From Daphnia carinata (lineage: Eukaryota; Arthropoda; Branchiopoda; Diplostraca; Daphniidae), in assembly GCF_022539665.2 (NCBI RefSeq), contig NC_081337.1:2022679-2086678 (forward strand): 64,000 bases of DNA, in the 5' to 3' direction. Position 1 is the stretch's first letter. Each line of letters begins with the position of its first letter. Positions 37,254 through 45,591 of this stretch are shown here, piece after piece. Made by a program: the position numbers and the translations under genes. A model generated the notes under the pieces. The model had not been told where the DNA came from. It saw only the letters and a list, made by a program, of their open reading frames with translations, and ran no database searches.

Positions 37254-39414
37254 TTACAAACACAATGAAGAAGTCTTCATTTTATCCACCAGTGCGGAAA
37301 AGGAATGGACAGATGGAGTATCAGTTGCTTCGTCCTTTACGCCTAAAACGTAGGACTGCAGAAACAACAATGCGTTGTGAACCTTGTTGCTGTATTTGAA
37401 GTGAAAGACGTAGTAGCTTGCCATTAATCCAATAACAGCATCCGCAGTTGTGTGAAATCTCATAAATGGTTTACTCTCCAAAATGAGGTGGATAGTCGAT
37501 CCAATGTATAGGATAAACGGCGATCCCCTTGTTTCCTGTTCCATGCAACTTGCAAGGTTAGCTGATTCCTATTAATTAAAACAATAGTCATATTAACTTT
37601 GATTGGTAAGAGGTAATTCTATTACCATTCTGGAATCCACCAAATGTCAAGCTGCTTTATCACCTCTTCCTTTTCCAGGAACCAAGAATGGTAATAATTC
37701 AAGGGCAGCTCTCGAACACATTTCTTGGGCAAAATAAAAAACAAAACAGTTAGTCATTATTACGTTTGCGATTCTTCTGTTAAATTTTTTACCAGGCGAC
37801 ATGTTCTGAAAAGGTTTGGACGATAATAGAGATGCTACTTGTTTCTTATTTGTAGTTTTTGCTGCTTCAATGATGAATTTGGCCGATTGGGTCCACATTT
37901 CTCGAAAAATTTCGCATGGTTTCTTCATTATTAATTCAAACTCGAAGAAAAGCTATATTCAAAATATTGCAATTGATAATCAATAGATATTTTGCACTTT
38001 AACAATTGCCTTGAATTTATTTTAATATTTACAAAAGTTTGATGTTTAAGAAATGGGCAGTGGCTGTCTATGAATTTCTCAATTCTGCCTGACTCAGGTA
38101 TCCATTTCATAACTCGAATTCTTCTGATCGAGAAAGTAAGTTTTACGAGATTGTCCACGGCAGTACTACAAGGGGCCGTTCCGTTTTTAGAAATCTCCAA
38201 CATCTTGGCTACGTTTTTACCATAAGATATGGTATCGCTGTTATCTACAACCAATTGGTACACAATTTTTAAAAATGAAATATGTTTAAAAAGGTAGAGT
38301 ATGTACCCATTGCCATTGAGGGGTATTTGGTAGGACCGGAGTCATTACCATTTAACTTCATGCTCTTATGTTTAGCTGATACATCACTGCTGCGAACTTC
38401 TGTCCGTCTTCTTTCCATGATCCTTTTCAGTTTATAAGTCAAGTCATTCTGCTGGTCATCGGTGCTGTGTGTATAAGTGCTGGTGTCATCCGAATTGTAA
38501 GAAACAAAATCTTCGTTTAAGGAATCTGCCAAAATAACTTTAAATGAAATTAAAGTCATATCATAGACTTATTTTCAGAAAACTTATGTACCTGAAGTAT
38601 GAAGACTGTAAGGATTTCCAACAACGATTCCTTGTGAAAGAAGAGAAAATTATCAGAAAAATTAACATGCATTTAAAACAATTGGTAAATCAACCCATTT
38701 CCAAAGTTTCAATACCGTGTGAAATATCTAAAGTAGACACATGTCCATCAACATATTCTTCTAAAACAACAGAGTTATCTAGGAAATATAATAGGCTATA
38801 GAAATTGTCACCGTGAACTTTTTTTCAAAATGTAAATACCATGTTCAGCATGAGGAGTAGAAGCCCTTGTAACTGCAAATTCTTCTAGAAAGCCATCTAG
38901 AAAGTAACAGAAATTGGATTAGATGATCATCGTAAACTAGTTGCCAAAAAACCATACATACCATGTGAAGTACCAGGAGCAACAACTGTCATTGTTGAAG
39001 GAACCAAAACTGTGCTTTCTATGAAAATAAAGGAGTGATATGCATTGTGTTTATTGTACTTACTAATATTATCAATTTAAACTAATACTTACCTTTTGTA
39101 GCAGAGCGGAGAGACATTTGTGCTGGGGTTTTGAAAGAACACTTAATTATAGATCCAGACTTAACTGGCGAATCCTCACCCATAACAACCCATAACCCTT
39201 CTTTAATATTACTTTGCCTTTTTAAAACCAAGTCACGGTCCCTTACAGAGTTTCGAACTGTTTCACTCTTGGCTATCAATTTTTGGGTGATCAAAGCAAG
39301 ATCAGAAAATGTTCCATTCTCATTCGAAAAACCAATCTCAAAATTATCGTCAGAGTCCTCGTCTCCTTTAGTATCAAGCACTACAATAACATTTTTTCGG
39401 CCAGAATCTACCAT
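37254..39414 (-). CDS. Intact nine-exon, 517-codon gene carried inside the CACTG transposon; function unknown
   Basis: Minus-strand coding exons: 39093-39414, 38962-39018, 38840-38896, 38716-38778, 38592-38630, 38307-38525, 38033-38244, 37664-37940, 37254-37561. Every intron is GT-AG. The lengths sum to 1554 bases, 518 codons including the stop, with no internal stop. The intron after the exon at 38033 is phase 0; the other seven are phase 1. The N-terminal 107 residues begin MVDSGRKNVIVVLDTK; four mini-exons follow; the exon at 38307 is hydrophilic (KRIMERRRTEVRSSDVSAKH); the last three include YGKNVAKMLEIS, GRIEKFIDSHCPFLKH and a hydrophobic C-terminus (DAVIGLMASYYVFHFKYSNK, ALLFLQSYVLG). 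The ending, a FPFLK-like motif followed by a Tyr/Phe-rich helix, resembles uncharacterised cargo proteins I associate with animal EnSpm-like elements. An untranslated first exon probably ends at 39466 (CACAG/GTCAGT). An ancestral fusion with the zinc-finger gene upstream is possible. Confidence 0.72.
38592..39018 (-). other. Run of four phase-1 mini-exons (57, 57, 63 and 39 bases)
   Basis: Exons 38962-39018, 38840-38896, 38716-38778 and 38592-38630 are all multiples of three with phase-1 borders. The first three end in SH or EH (APGTSH, TPHAEH, TLDISH) before the split Gly or Asp codon. Each could be skipped or included without changing frame. Their similar size, phase and ends suggest they arose by exon duplication. 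Confidence 0.65.
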
Positions 39415-39701
39415 TCCTAAAGTAGTTGGAAAGTGACTTTTTTACTTTTAAAATTGAAAACTGACCTGTGCTGCACAGTTGAAGTGTGTAGGCGGTGTAG
39501 CTATTAATGGCCGACTAATTTGAAAGAGCTTGGGTAGGTTAGAGTTGACAAAACGTATGTGACGTTGCCATACAGTACAATATGGTGAACAATTATTTAT
39601 CGTTTATTTCACTTTTGGTGACGATAAAGTCAGACAAAGGGTACATGCAATTTGTTGATACAGATAAATCAACGGGATGTTGTAATTGGTACACTTTGTG
39701 G

Positions 39702-40013
39702 TCAAGAAGCTCGCTGACAAATAAAAGTTGATGAAAGTTTGTACTGGGTGCGTAGACGTTTAAATAGATCACGAGCAAAGGGAGATCTATATATTTGTAC
39801 CATTTGTTGGATACTCTTGATGTGCGTACACTTGCTGTCTCTCAGTGATGAGATTGTTTTTGACAAAACAGAAATGATTTCTTTGTTCACAAAATCTGTT
39901 GTTGCTTCCATAACAGTCTGTACATCTACTTGATTAAATTTTCTTTCATCAGACAGACGAAGTAGAAATAATGCAGGGTCAATGTAAACAAAATTAATAG
40001 TATTTAAGTTCAT
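39702..40013 (-). CDS. Open exon-like frame between the zinc-finger and the nine-exon gene
   Basis: A 103-codon minus-strand frame with ALFLLRLSDERKFNQVDVQT and then a long helix (ATTDFVNKEIISVLSKTISS). I associate that pattern with the segment following the zinc fingers in EnSpm cargo proteins. No AG acceptor gives an open path into it from upstream, so it either starts at its own ATG (40011-40013) or is a decayed middle exon. This is the weakest link in the transposon gene set. Confidence 0.45.
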   Translation of the reverse strand: MNLNTINFVYIDPALFLLRLSDERKFNQVDVQTVMEATTDFVNKEIISVLSKTISSLRDSKCTHIKSIQQMVQIYRSPFARDLFKRLRTQYKLSSTFICQRAS

Positions 40014-40058
40014 TTATATGGAAGACAAAATAAATGATATTTACTAGTTATGTGGCTT

Positions 40059-40501
40059 CTAAAGCACTTGTTCTTCTGTTGAAAAGATAGATGCTGCAGC
40101 AAGGGGTGAATTAAGACCCTGTATTTCTTCTCGTAACATTACATCTTCTTCTTCTGAATCATCAGGTGCTAGGTCTACTGCTTCAATATTTTGTTCAAAG
40201 AATGTTGGATGGTGAGACTGCAAATGTTTTCTTAGTCCATCTTCTGTAAGATATCTTCTGTCACAACTGCTCAAACAAGTTACATCAAATGTACGATCAC
40301 CTCGATGAACTGTCCTATAATGTGATAACATTTCTATTTTTGTGCGTGTACGAGCAGTGCGATTCACGACTTCACATTCGATTCCTAAAGGCGTAGAGCA
40401 ACGAATATACATACTTCAATACTAATCGGAGGCAAACAGTGCTACACATTTTAATTCACTTATTAATATTTCATACCTATATTTTCTGCTTGAATTTCCA
40501 T
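40059..40501 (-). CDS. Small C2H2 zinc-finger protein, two exons, inside the transposon
   Basis: Exon 1 (40477-40501) reads MEIQAENI plus one base, then GTATGA. Exon 2 starts at 40384 after CTTTAG and continues in frame (GIECEVVNRTARTRTKIEML) to a stop at 40059-40061, 116 codons in all. The finger region has SHYRTVHRGDRTFDV and then CLSSCDRRYLTEDGLRKHLQ, a C-x3/4-C…H-x3-H layout. An acidic tail follows (APDDSEEEDVML). Such fingers precede the cargo protein in EnSpm-like elements of other animals, so this may be the first part of a larger ancestral gene. The ATG at 40410-40412 that keeps the frame open is the alternative start. Confidence 0.55.
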
Positions 40502-40812
40502 GATGCAGCAAATCTGGAACACACTAGAGTTAAAAGTCAGGGCACAACAGACGAACTATTTTTATGAAGTCTGACCGTTTCAAGTTTCATGAAAACATAA
40601 ACAATAAGCAGCGCCACCTTTCGGGGTGGCAACTCCGTTTTTTAGTTTGTTAACACCATTATCTGGTGCGTCAACCCCGGTTTCTGGTGTGTGAAACCCA
40701 CAATGTATTTTTCGGGTAAAAATTCACCATTTTTTTCGTAAAAACTGAAAATCACCGTTTTTAGGTAAAATTACCGATTTTAGAGGAGGTAAATTACCGA
40801 AAAAAGTACATA

Positions 40813-40824
40813 TTTTTAACAGTG
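40813..40824 (-). repeat. Right terminal inverted repeat
   Basis: TTTTTAACAGTG on the plus strand, the reverse complement of the left end. It is followed by TA. Confidence 0.75.
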
Positions 40825-40826
40825 TA

Positions 40827-41392
40827 ACCTAACCTACGATCCTTCAATCCCTTAAACAAAAATGAATATTTTCAACAACTATGCTTCTTGAATTACAGTC
40901 CATGATACACAATGACAGAGAATTCAAATAAAACACAATTTCTGCTCAATACGTTGATATTTTTAAATAATAGCCTAGCTTCATTGAATGGCCCACTTTT
41001 CTTTCACCGCAGATAGTGTTTCTGTACGGTATTCCATAAAGATTTCCTTCTGTTAGGCTACCCAATCGGCATTTCCAGCGAAAATCATATTCCAACTATG
41101 AAATAAAAAAAAATATACAGTATATATATTTATATGGAAAAAAATACAATAGTACGTATCACCAAGAAGCATTTTCATTATGTAAGCCGGCATCGGATTG
41201 TATGGCGATAGAAAAACGAAAAACAAAGAAAGCATTATTACTAATTGTGAAAAATCTCCCGCATAACAAAACTGCTATTCCTCATATTACTTAGAAGTGT
41301 GTTTGAATAAAAATATATTTTGCAGAATAACGAAAAACAATTTTAAAGTCATTAAGTTAAAAAAAAAGGGCTAATCAATTTTCATAGAAACA
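40827..41392. other. AT-rich stretch without a recognised gene
   Basis: Only short frames occur, including a 60-codon hydrophobic minus-strand frame at 41053-41235 with no family resemblance. No RNA gene or repeat copy is seen here. Confidence 0.6.
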
Positions 41393-41727
41393 TACTACTC
41401 GAGTGCCACCTAGTGGCAACCGAAGAGAAGCTTCAAGGTCTTATGGCGGGATTGGTATACCTGTTTCATTCACGCTCCGTGATTGCACCCGTTTCAATTT
41501 CTTATTGTAGCATTTTTTGCGTGCTAAAATTTTTCCAACATAAATGAGATTTTGTATAATAATAACACAGCACGTCGTGAATAGAGTTCATTTTTTATAA
41601 TCGTCAAATAGTTCACCGTGTTGGCGAAATTTAACATTTAAGCTCAATAGACGCCATAACGAGCAGCAGCCTTTTGTCAGCGATGGTTGAACAGTATAAA
41701 GGATTTGATGAACAACTTATGTTTGTA

Positions 41728-41797
41728 GATGTAAGTTAGATGTAAGTTAGACGTAAGTTAGATGTAAGTATGTAGATGTAAGTACGTAGATGTAAGA
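41728..41797 (+). repeat. Short tandem repeat, unit about AGATGTAAGTT
   Basis: Five or six imperfect copies of TAGATGTAAGTT/TAGATGTAAGTA in a row, immediately before an A-rich run. Absent from the homologous position in copy B. Confidence 0.8.
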
Positions 41798-41813
41798 AAA
41801 AAAAAAAAGTCGG

Positions 41814-41960
41814 GTTGGTGCAGTGGTTCGAGTGATAGTCCTATCACTTGTGACTCCAAATCACGAACCAAGCACACGGTCATTCCTCCAATACTGTGAC
41901 CGTACTTAGTGCTCATTGGATTCGAATTCGTTCGAATGCAATGGCCCGACTTTTTTCGTC
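41814..41960 (+). repeat. SINE-like tRNA-derived head in R1 copy A
   Basis: GTTGGTGCAGTGG fits the RNA polymerase III A box, and GGATTCGAATTC about 110 bases on resembles a B box, though the spacing is too long for a tRNA. CTCCAAATCACGAACC and CATTCCTCCAATACTG recur in the matching segment at 49858-50098, so this is a dispersed unit. It is bounded by A-rich sequence on its left. Confidence 0.45.
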
Positions 41961-42020
41961 AGCTTTGGCCAGGCCAGAAGGGTACACGTGCATGGCCTAG
42001 GGGGTAGTTTCCGCCGAAAG

Positions 42021-42512
42021 TCAATCATGATTAGTTAAAATTTTTTAAAACTTGTTCTAAGACCCTTTCCCGTAATCGGGGATACAACCCCGACTACGAC
42101 GGATCAGTTTAGACAGGTTATAATGATTATTCAGTTAATGCAAGTTAGTGACCTTGCATTGTGAAAAGGATACAGAAACTCCCGTATCATACTTTGGTCT
42201 TGCATTCAAAATTTAATTCTGCCGAACAACATCACCTGCCGCTTAATTGAAAAAAAAAATCTTCCTTGGTGGATGTGGCACTTACTGTAAAATCATTTAA
42301 AAAAGCACCGGTAAACGGAGCGTACTCCTAATGCTTCCGTTGGTACTTTGCCTATCCATGGAGCACGACGAGTTCCGATAAGACATACATTTTTTAAGAT
42401 ACCATTTTTGCGGACCAGTATATTTAAAAAATTACACCAAGAGTATTATCGATAGAAGAGAAAAAACATGAAGAATGCTTCGAATTCAGAAAAGAATGAA
42501 GTATTTGTAATA
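42021..42512. other. No recognised gene
   Basis: AT-rich sequence with short conceptual fragments only. The repeat similarity of R1 fades within its first part. Confidence 0.5.
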
Positions 42513-42690
42513 TTAAAGCTTAAGTTTATCCATTGCAATATTCCAATGTTTTTGGTTGTGGGCTGCTTCCATGGTTTCTTTGTGTTTGCGTTTTTGCTCT
42601 TCTAGCCTAAATAATTCTTCTTCACTACGTTGTTTTTTATCAATTTCGGCCAACAGGTCCACTTTCATTTGAATTTGGTTGACGACAAAT
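42513..42690 (-). pseudogene. C-terminal coiled-coil gene fragment, unidentified
   Basis: On the minus strand a frame reads NQIQMKVDLLAEIDKKQRSE, continues with KRKHKETMEAAHN and ends MDKLKL at the stop 42513-42515. The regular Lys/Glu heptads and well-formed end look like the last exon of a real protein. I see no upstream exon on this strand nearby, so it is called a fragment. The family is not recognised. Confidence 0.4.
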
Positions 42691-43960
42691 CGTCATCGTA
42701 TTACCTGGTTCTATTATACCTTGTGAGGTTTTATGCATAAAATGCCGTTTTATTTTGAATTTCTTTCAAAAGCGACGCTTCGCCATGAGTTTCAGAGAAT
42801 CGAATTGATCGACAGATGAACGACATTTGCCTTTGTCACGAGAACAACCGCAAATTGAGATGATGATCTTTCGCCGCATTTGACGCAGATGAACGCAATC
42901 GAAGAAAGCGATTGGGTAGAAACGATAAACGAAAACGCACACGCAAGTGAAAGGGGGAAGTAATGATTTCAAACAACATCAAACTCTAACCAAGAGACAA
43001 AATCAAGAGAAAAGCATCACACACAAAAACACACACAAAAAAAAATTTGTCAACATCAAACGGTTGTAGATCTTCATCGACCTATTCGTAGAAACAACTT
43101 TTGACTTTACGAACGTGGCCCGCGCATTCCCTTTTGTCTGCCGGCTCTGATTTTTTATTTCCCCTATCCAACTCCTTGACGTGATCAAACAAAGATCTAC
43201 CGTCTTCGGTTCAAAAAAAGAAAAAAAAAAAGAAAAAGAAAACCCGCCCTAGAAATCGAGAAAGCAAAACAAAAAGAGGCGACCACGCATCCACGCGCGT
43301 GCAGCAAATGGAAACGATGACGACCAGTCAATTTTAGTTCTACTGAAGGTCGAAGATGATCAAGAAAAAAAAAATAGCTGGCCATTGGCAAGATGACGGA
43401 CTTCGTCCGGTTTTGGCTGGATTGATGGGCAATGGCAGATGGGAAAAAAATTCGAAGAACGCCATAAGCCCGTCGATGCAAAAATCGCAATCGAATCGCC
43501 GTCCCTTGTATGAAGAAAAAAGATCCACCCACATCCGCCAGGGAGATGATTTTGGCGCTGGCAATTATGAACTGACGTCATAGATCTCATTCGCTTTATT
43601 ATGTTGACGTATACGTCGCTTTTTTAATTTTGATTTTTGAAAATGAATCGCCATAATTCTAATCATTTTTCTGTGAAATCGTGACCAATTTGAATACATA
43701 CAGTATATAGATACGTAATTTACCATTTACTTAGGTTTAATAATAGTAATGTCAGCTTTTCTTTTTTCGAACCTTTCTGCTGCAGATATAACAGAAAAAA
43801 GGTTAATTGAAAAATAATATATACCAACAAACAATATTTATACCGAATAACTGCATAGTAATTGCCGCATTCAGACGAACAAACTGTTTTCTACCAACGC
43901 GGACCTTAACGAAAAGTTAGATAGTTTGTGAAAGCTGATGAAAATCTCCACCAGCAGCAC
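42691..43960. other. No convincing gene; A-rich with overlapping short frames
   Basis: 43190-43590 has frames of about 75-110 codons open in several frames of both strands at once, which is the mark of composition rather than coding. Poly-A runs near 43040, 43220 and 43366 suggest retroposed debris. Confidence 0.5.
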
Positions 43961-43993
43961 GCTATGAAAGGTAAGTGATGTTTTATTAACGTA

Positions 43994-44310
43994 AAGGTGT
44001 CATTGGTCGTTGTGCGTCGAGGAAAAGTTAAGTAAAAAAATCGGGTAATTTCTATTTATTTATTTATTTTTTATGTATTATTATTATTATTTGTTCTTAT
44101 TTATTGCTTTTCGCGGTTCTGTTTTAACTAAAACATATGAATTGTGTGATTGAAATAAACCAGGAAGCTTTCAAAACGTATACCCCTATAAGTTACTCCC
44201 CTTCTGTTACACAATTTACCGCGTTTGTAAATATTTCGTGAGCTTTAGAGAATATATATATTTTCCACTATTTTAAGATTCGTGTAAATAATATAGTTCA
44301 TTATTTGAAT
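43994..44310 (+). repeat. Duplicated module M, diverged partial copy
   Basis: From CGTTGTGCGTCGAGGAAAAG onward this matches 57923-58250, and from its TTTATTTATTT run onward 44739-45060, with scattered substitutions (for example AAACATATGAATTGTGTGAT versus TTAAACGCATGAATTGTG). It lacks the hairpin-rich second half of the module. Confidence 0.8.
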
Positions 44311-44420
44311 GGCAGAAAAGAGTGACGCAAGGGTCGCGACAGCTTGAATAACGATGGATTGTAACTACACTGGCTGGTTACATGGAAGGGAAACGCAATC
44401 AACTTTAAATGAAAATTAGG

Positions 44421-44545
44421 TGTCCACATGAATTATAAACGGTGGATTAATACGGATATGACGACCAATCCCACTCTTTTGGGTAAGTTGAACTTTACAA
44501 ATAGTTTTATTTAATTTAAATAAATCACGCATATCAAAGTCACAA
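44421..44545 (+). repeat. Short dispersed repeat, copy 1 (pair with 52245-52372)
   Basis: TAAACGGTGGATTA…CGACCAATCCCACTCTTTTG followed by GGTAAGTTGAAC and AAATAGTTTTATTT is shared with the second copy. The TTTTGGGTAAGT looks like a splice donor, so the pair could be duplicated exon ends. Confidence 0.7.
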
Positions 44546-44738
44546 ATCAAGTCGATTCTTCGTCAACCTAACATGTGTTATCCTTTTTTTAAATCAGCTC
44601 TCCGTCCTCTTGGCATGGTTGGTCGCTGCCAACGCTTACGTCGTACCAGCCCCATATTTGGTCCGTGCTTCGACCATGCTGATGGCTCATGACAGCGCCA
44701 TATATTTTCGATTTATATAATAAATAGCCATATATTGG

Positions 44739-45503
44739 CAATTTTTATTTATTTATTTAATTTTTATGTATTATTATTATCATTTATTCTTATTTCTTGC
44801 TTTTTGCGGTTCTGTTTTAACTTAAACGCATGAATTGTGTGATTGAAATAAACCAGGAAGCTTTCAAAGTGTATATCCTTATAAGTTACCCCCTTCTGTT
44901 ACACAATTTACCCCTTTTATACATATTTCTTGAGCTTTAGAGAATAAAAATATTTTCTCCTATTAAAAATTCATGTTGTTAATATAGTTCATTATTTGTT
45001 TTATCGATTTTTAGTTAATTGCTCATTTTAAAGCAACAAAATGGTTGAAAAGCGGCAACGTGCAGCAGCGAAATTACGGGTGATAACTACCTGTATAAAG
45101 GAGATGCCTGTAACACCAAGCGTTGGGGTGGATGGAACTAGTGGCGCCATCCACGGCCAATGAAGGTGTCACGGCGTATTGAGCCGTGAATGTCCCCCAT
45201 ACCCCTGGGGTCATGCCTGCTATACGCAAGCCACCTTACATTGAAGGCTATATAAGATCCACACAGGTAAGTCTACTAAGGTAACATCCCATAAGGTAAG
45301 TAAGGTTCCCGAGGAGGGAACCCATTTTTTCCCCTGTGGATCCTATATGTAATTATTCCTCAACGTACGGTTATTTGATGGCAAGGATATTTAATGATAA
45401 GTAAACAACAGTGGTTGTTTGTTTACATTAAATGCATTATTCCCAAATGTTATATTATTTTCTATCGTTTTACAAACATCATTATCGTTTCAAGATACAT
45501 TTA
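44739..45503 (+). repeat. Duplicated module M, full copy 1 with tandem hairpins
   Basis: About 765 bp nearly identical to 57954-58705; I see no difference across the hairpin region. It holds a series of perfect short hairpins: 45128-45154 (8-bp arms GTGGATGG/CCATCCAC), 45169-45189 (TCACGGC/GCCGTGA) and 45304-45322 (GGTTCCC/GGGAACC), plus ACACCAAGCGTTGGGGTG and ACCCCTGGGGT. A cluster of donor-like GGTAAG/GGTAAC sites lies between 45265 and 45304. No protein frame is conserved. Structured RNA, SINE or mobile element are all open. Confidence 0.8.
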
Positions 45504-45591
45504 AGACATGTTAAATCCTATAAATTTTGTGATTTTTGTGGTTGTTGATGCCTATATAACAGCTTGGTTGAATGTTAAATTTCCACATATT

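Larger units (their letters stand above)
36914..40824 (-). mobile_element. CACTG-terminated DNA transposon (CACTA/EnSpm-like), gene-carrying, no transposase seen
   Basis: The ends are inverted: 36914 reads CACTGTTAAAAA and the complement of 40813-40824 reads the same 12 bases; beyond these, imperfect similarity continues (…TTTCGGT…). Both ends are flanked by TA (36912-36913 and 40825-40826), a possible 2-bp target duplication. Just inside the ends lie clustered short repeats of the form GGTRAAWTTACC/CGGTGATTTT (for example 36943-37060 and 40730-40800), like the subterminal repeats of CACTA elements. The 3.9-kb interior holds spliced minus-strand genes but no recognisable DDE/TNP2 transposase, so it would be non-autonomous. 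Superfamily assignment rests on the CACTG ends, the 2-bp duplication and the subterminal repeats. Confidence 0.7.
41393..42020 (+). repeat. Interspersed repeat family R1, copy A
   Basis: The start (GCCACCTAGTGGC, then GAGAAGCTTC…GGTCTTATGGCGGGA, then CGCTCCGTGATT) matches the start of copy B at 49432. Both copies have a TATA box (CAGTATAAA, here near 41693), a segment with CATAACGAGCAGCAGCC, and a 3' part with CATTCCTCCAATRCTG. Copy A has an extra tandem AGATGTAAGTT run and lacks the palindrome found in copy B. The homologous extent is judged by eye. Class is unknown; the TATA box and SINE-like head suggest a composite. Confidence 0.65.
43964..44699 (+). pseudogene. Signal-peptide gene start, two exons split by repeats, likely frame-broken
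   Basis: 43964-43970 is ATGAAAG followed by GTAAGTG, a strong start exon and donor. After an acceptor (TTTTTTTAAATCAG) the exon 44598-44699 reads LSVLLAWLVAANAYVVPAPY, a clear secretion signal with AxA-type cleavage context, then LVRASTMLMAHDSA. Splicing the two gives the wrong frame by one base; ATGAAG instead of ATGAAAG would fit. The exon ends abruptly in duplicated repeat DNA at about 44700, and the intron contains two repeat copies. Probably the dead 5' end of a secreted cuticle-type protein gene. Confidence 0.45.

Noticed and set aside
43190-43590. Several overlapping frames of 74-111 codons
   Set aside because: They are open in multiple frames of both strands, contain translated homopolymers (FFFLFFFLF), and resemble no family.
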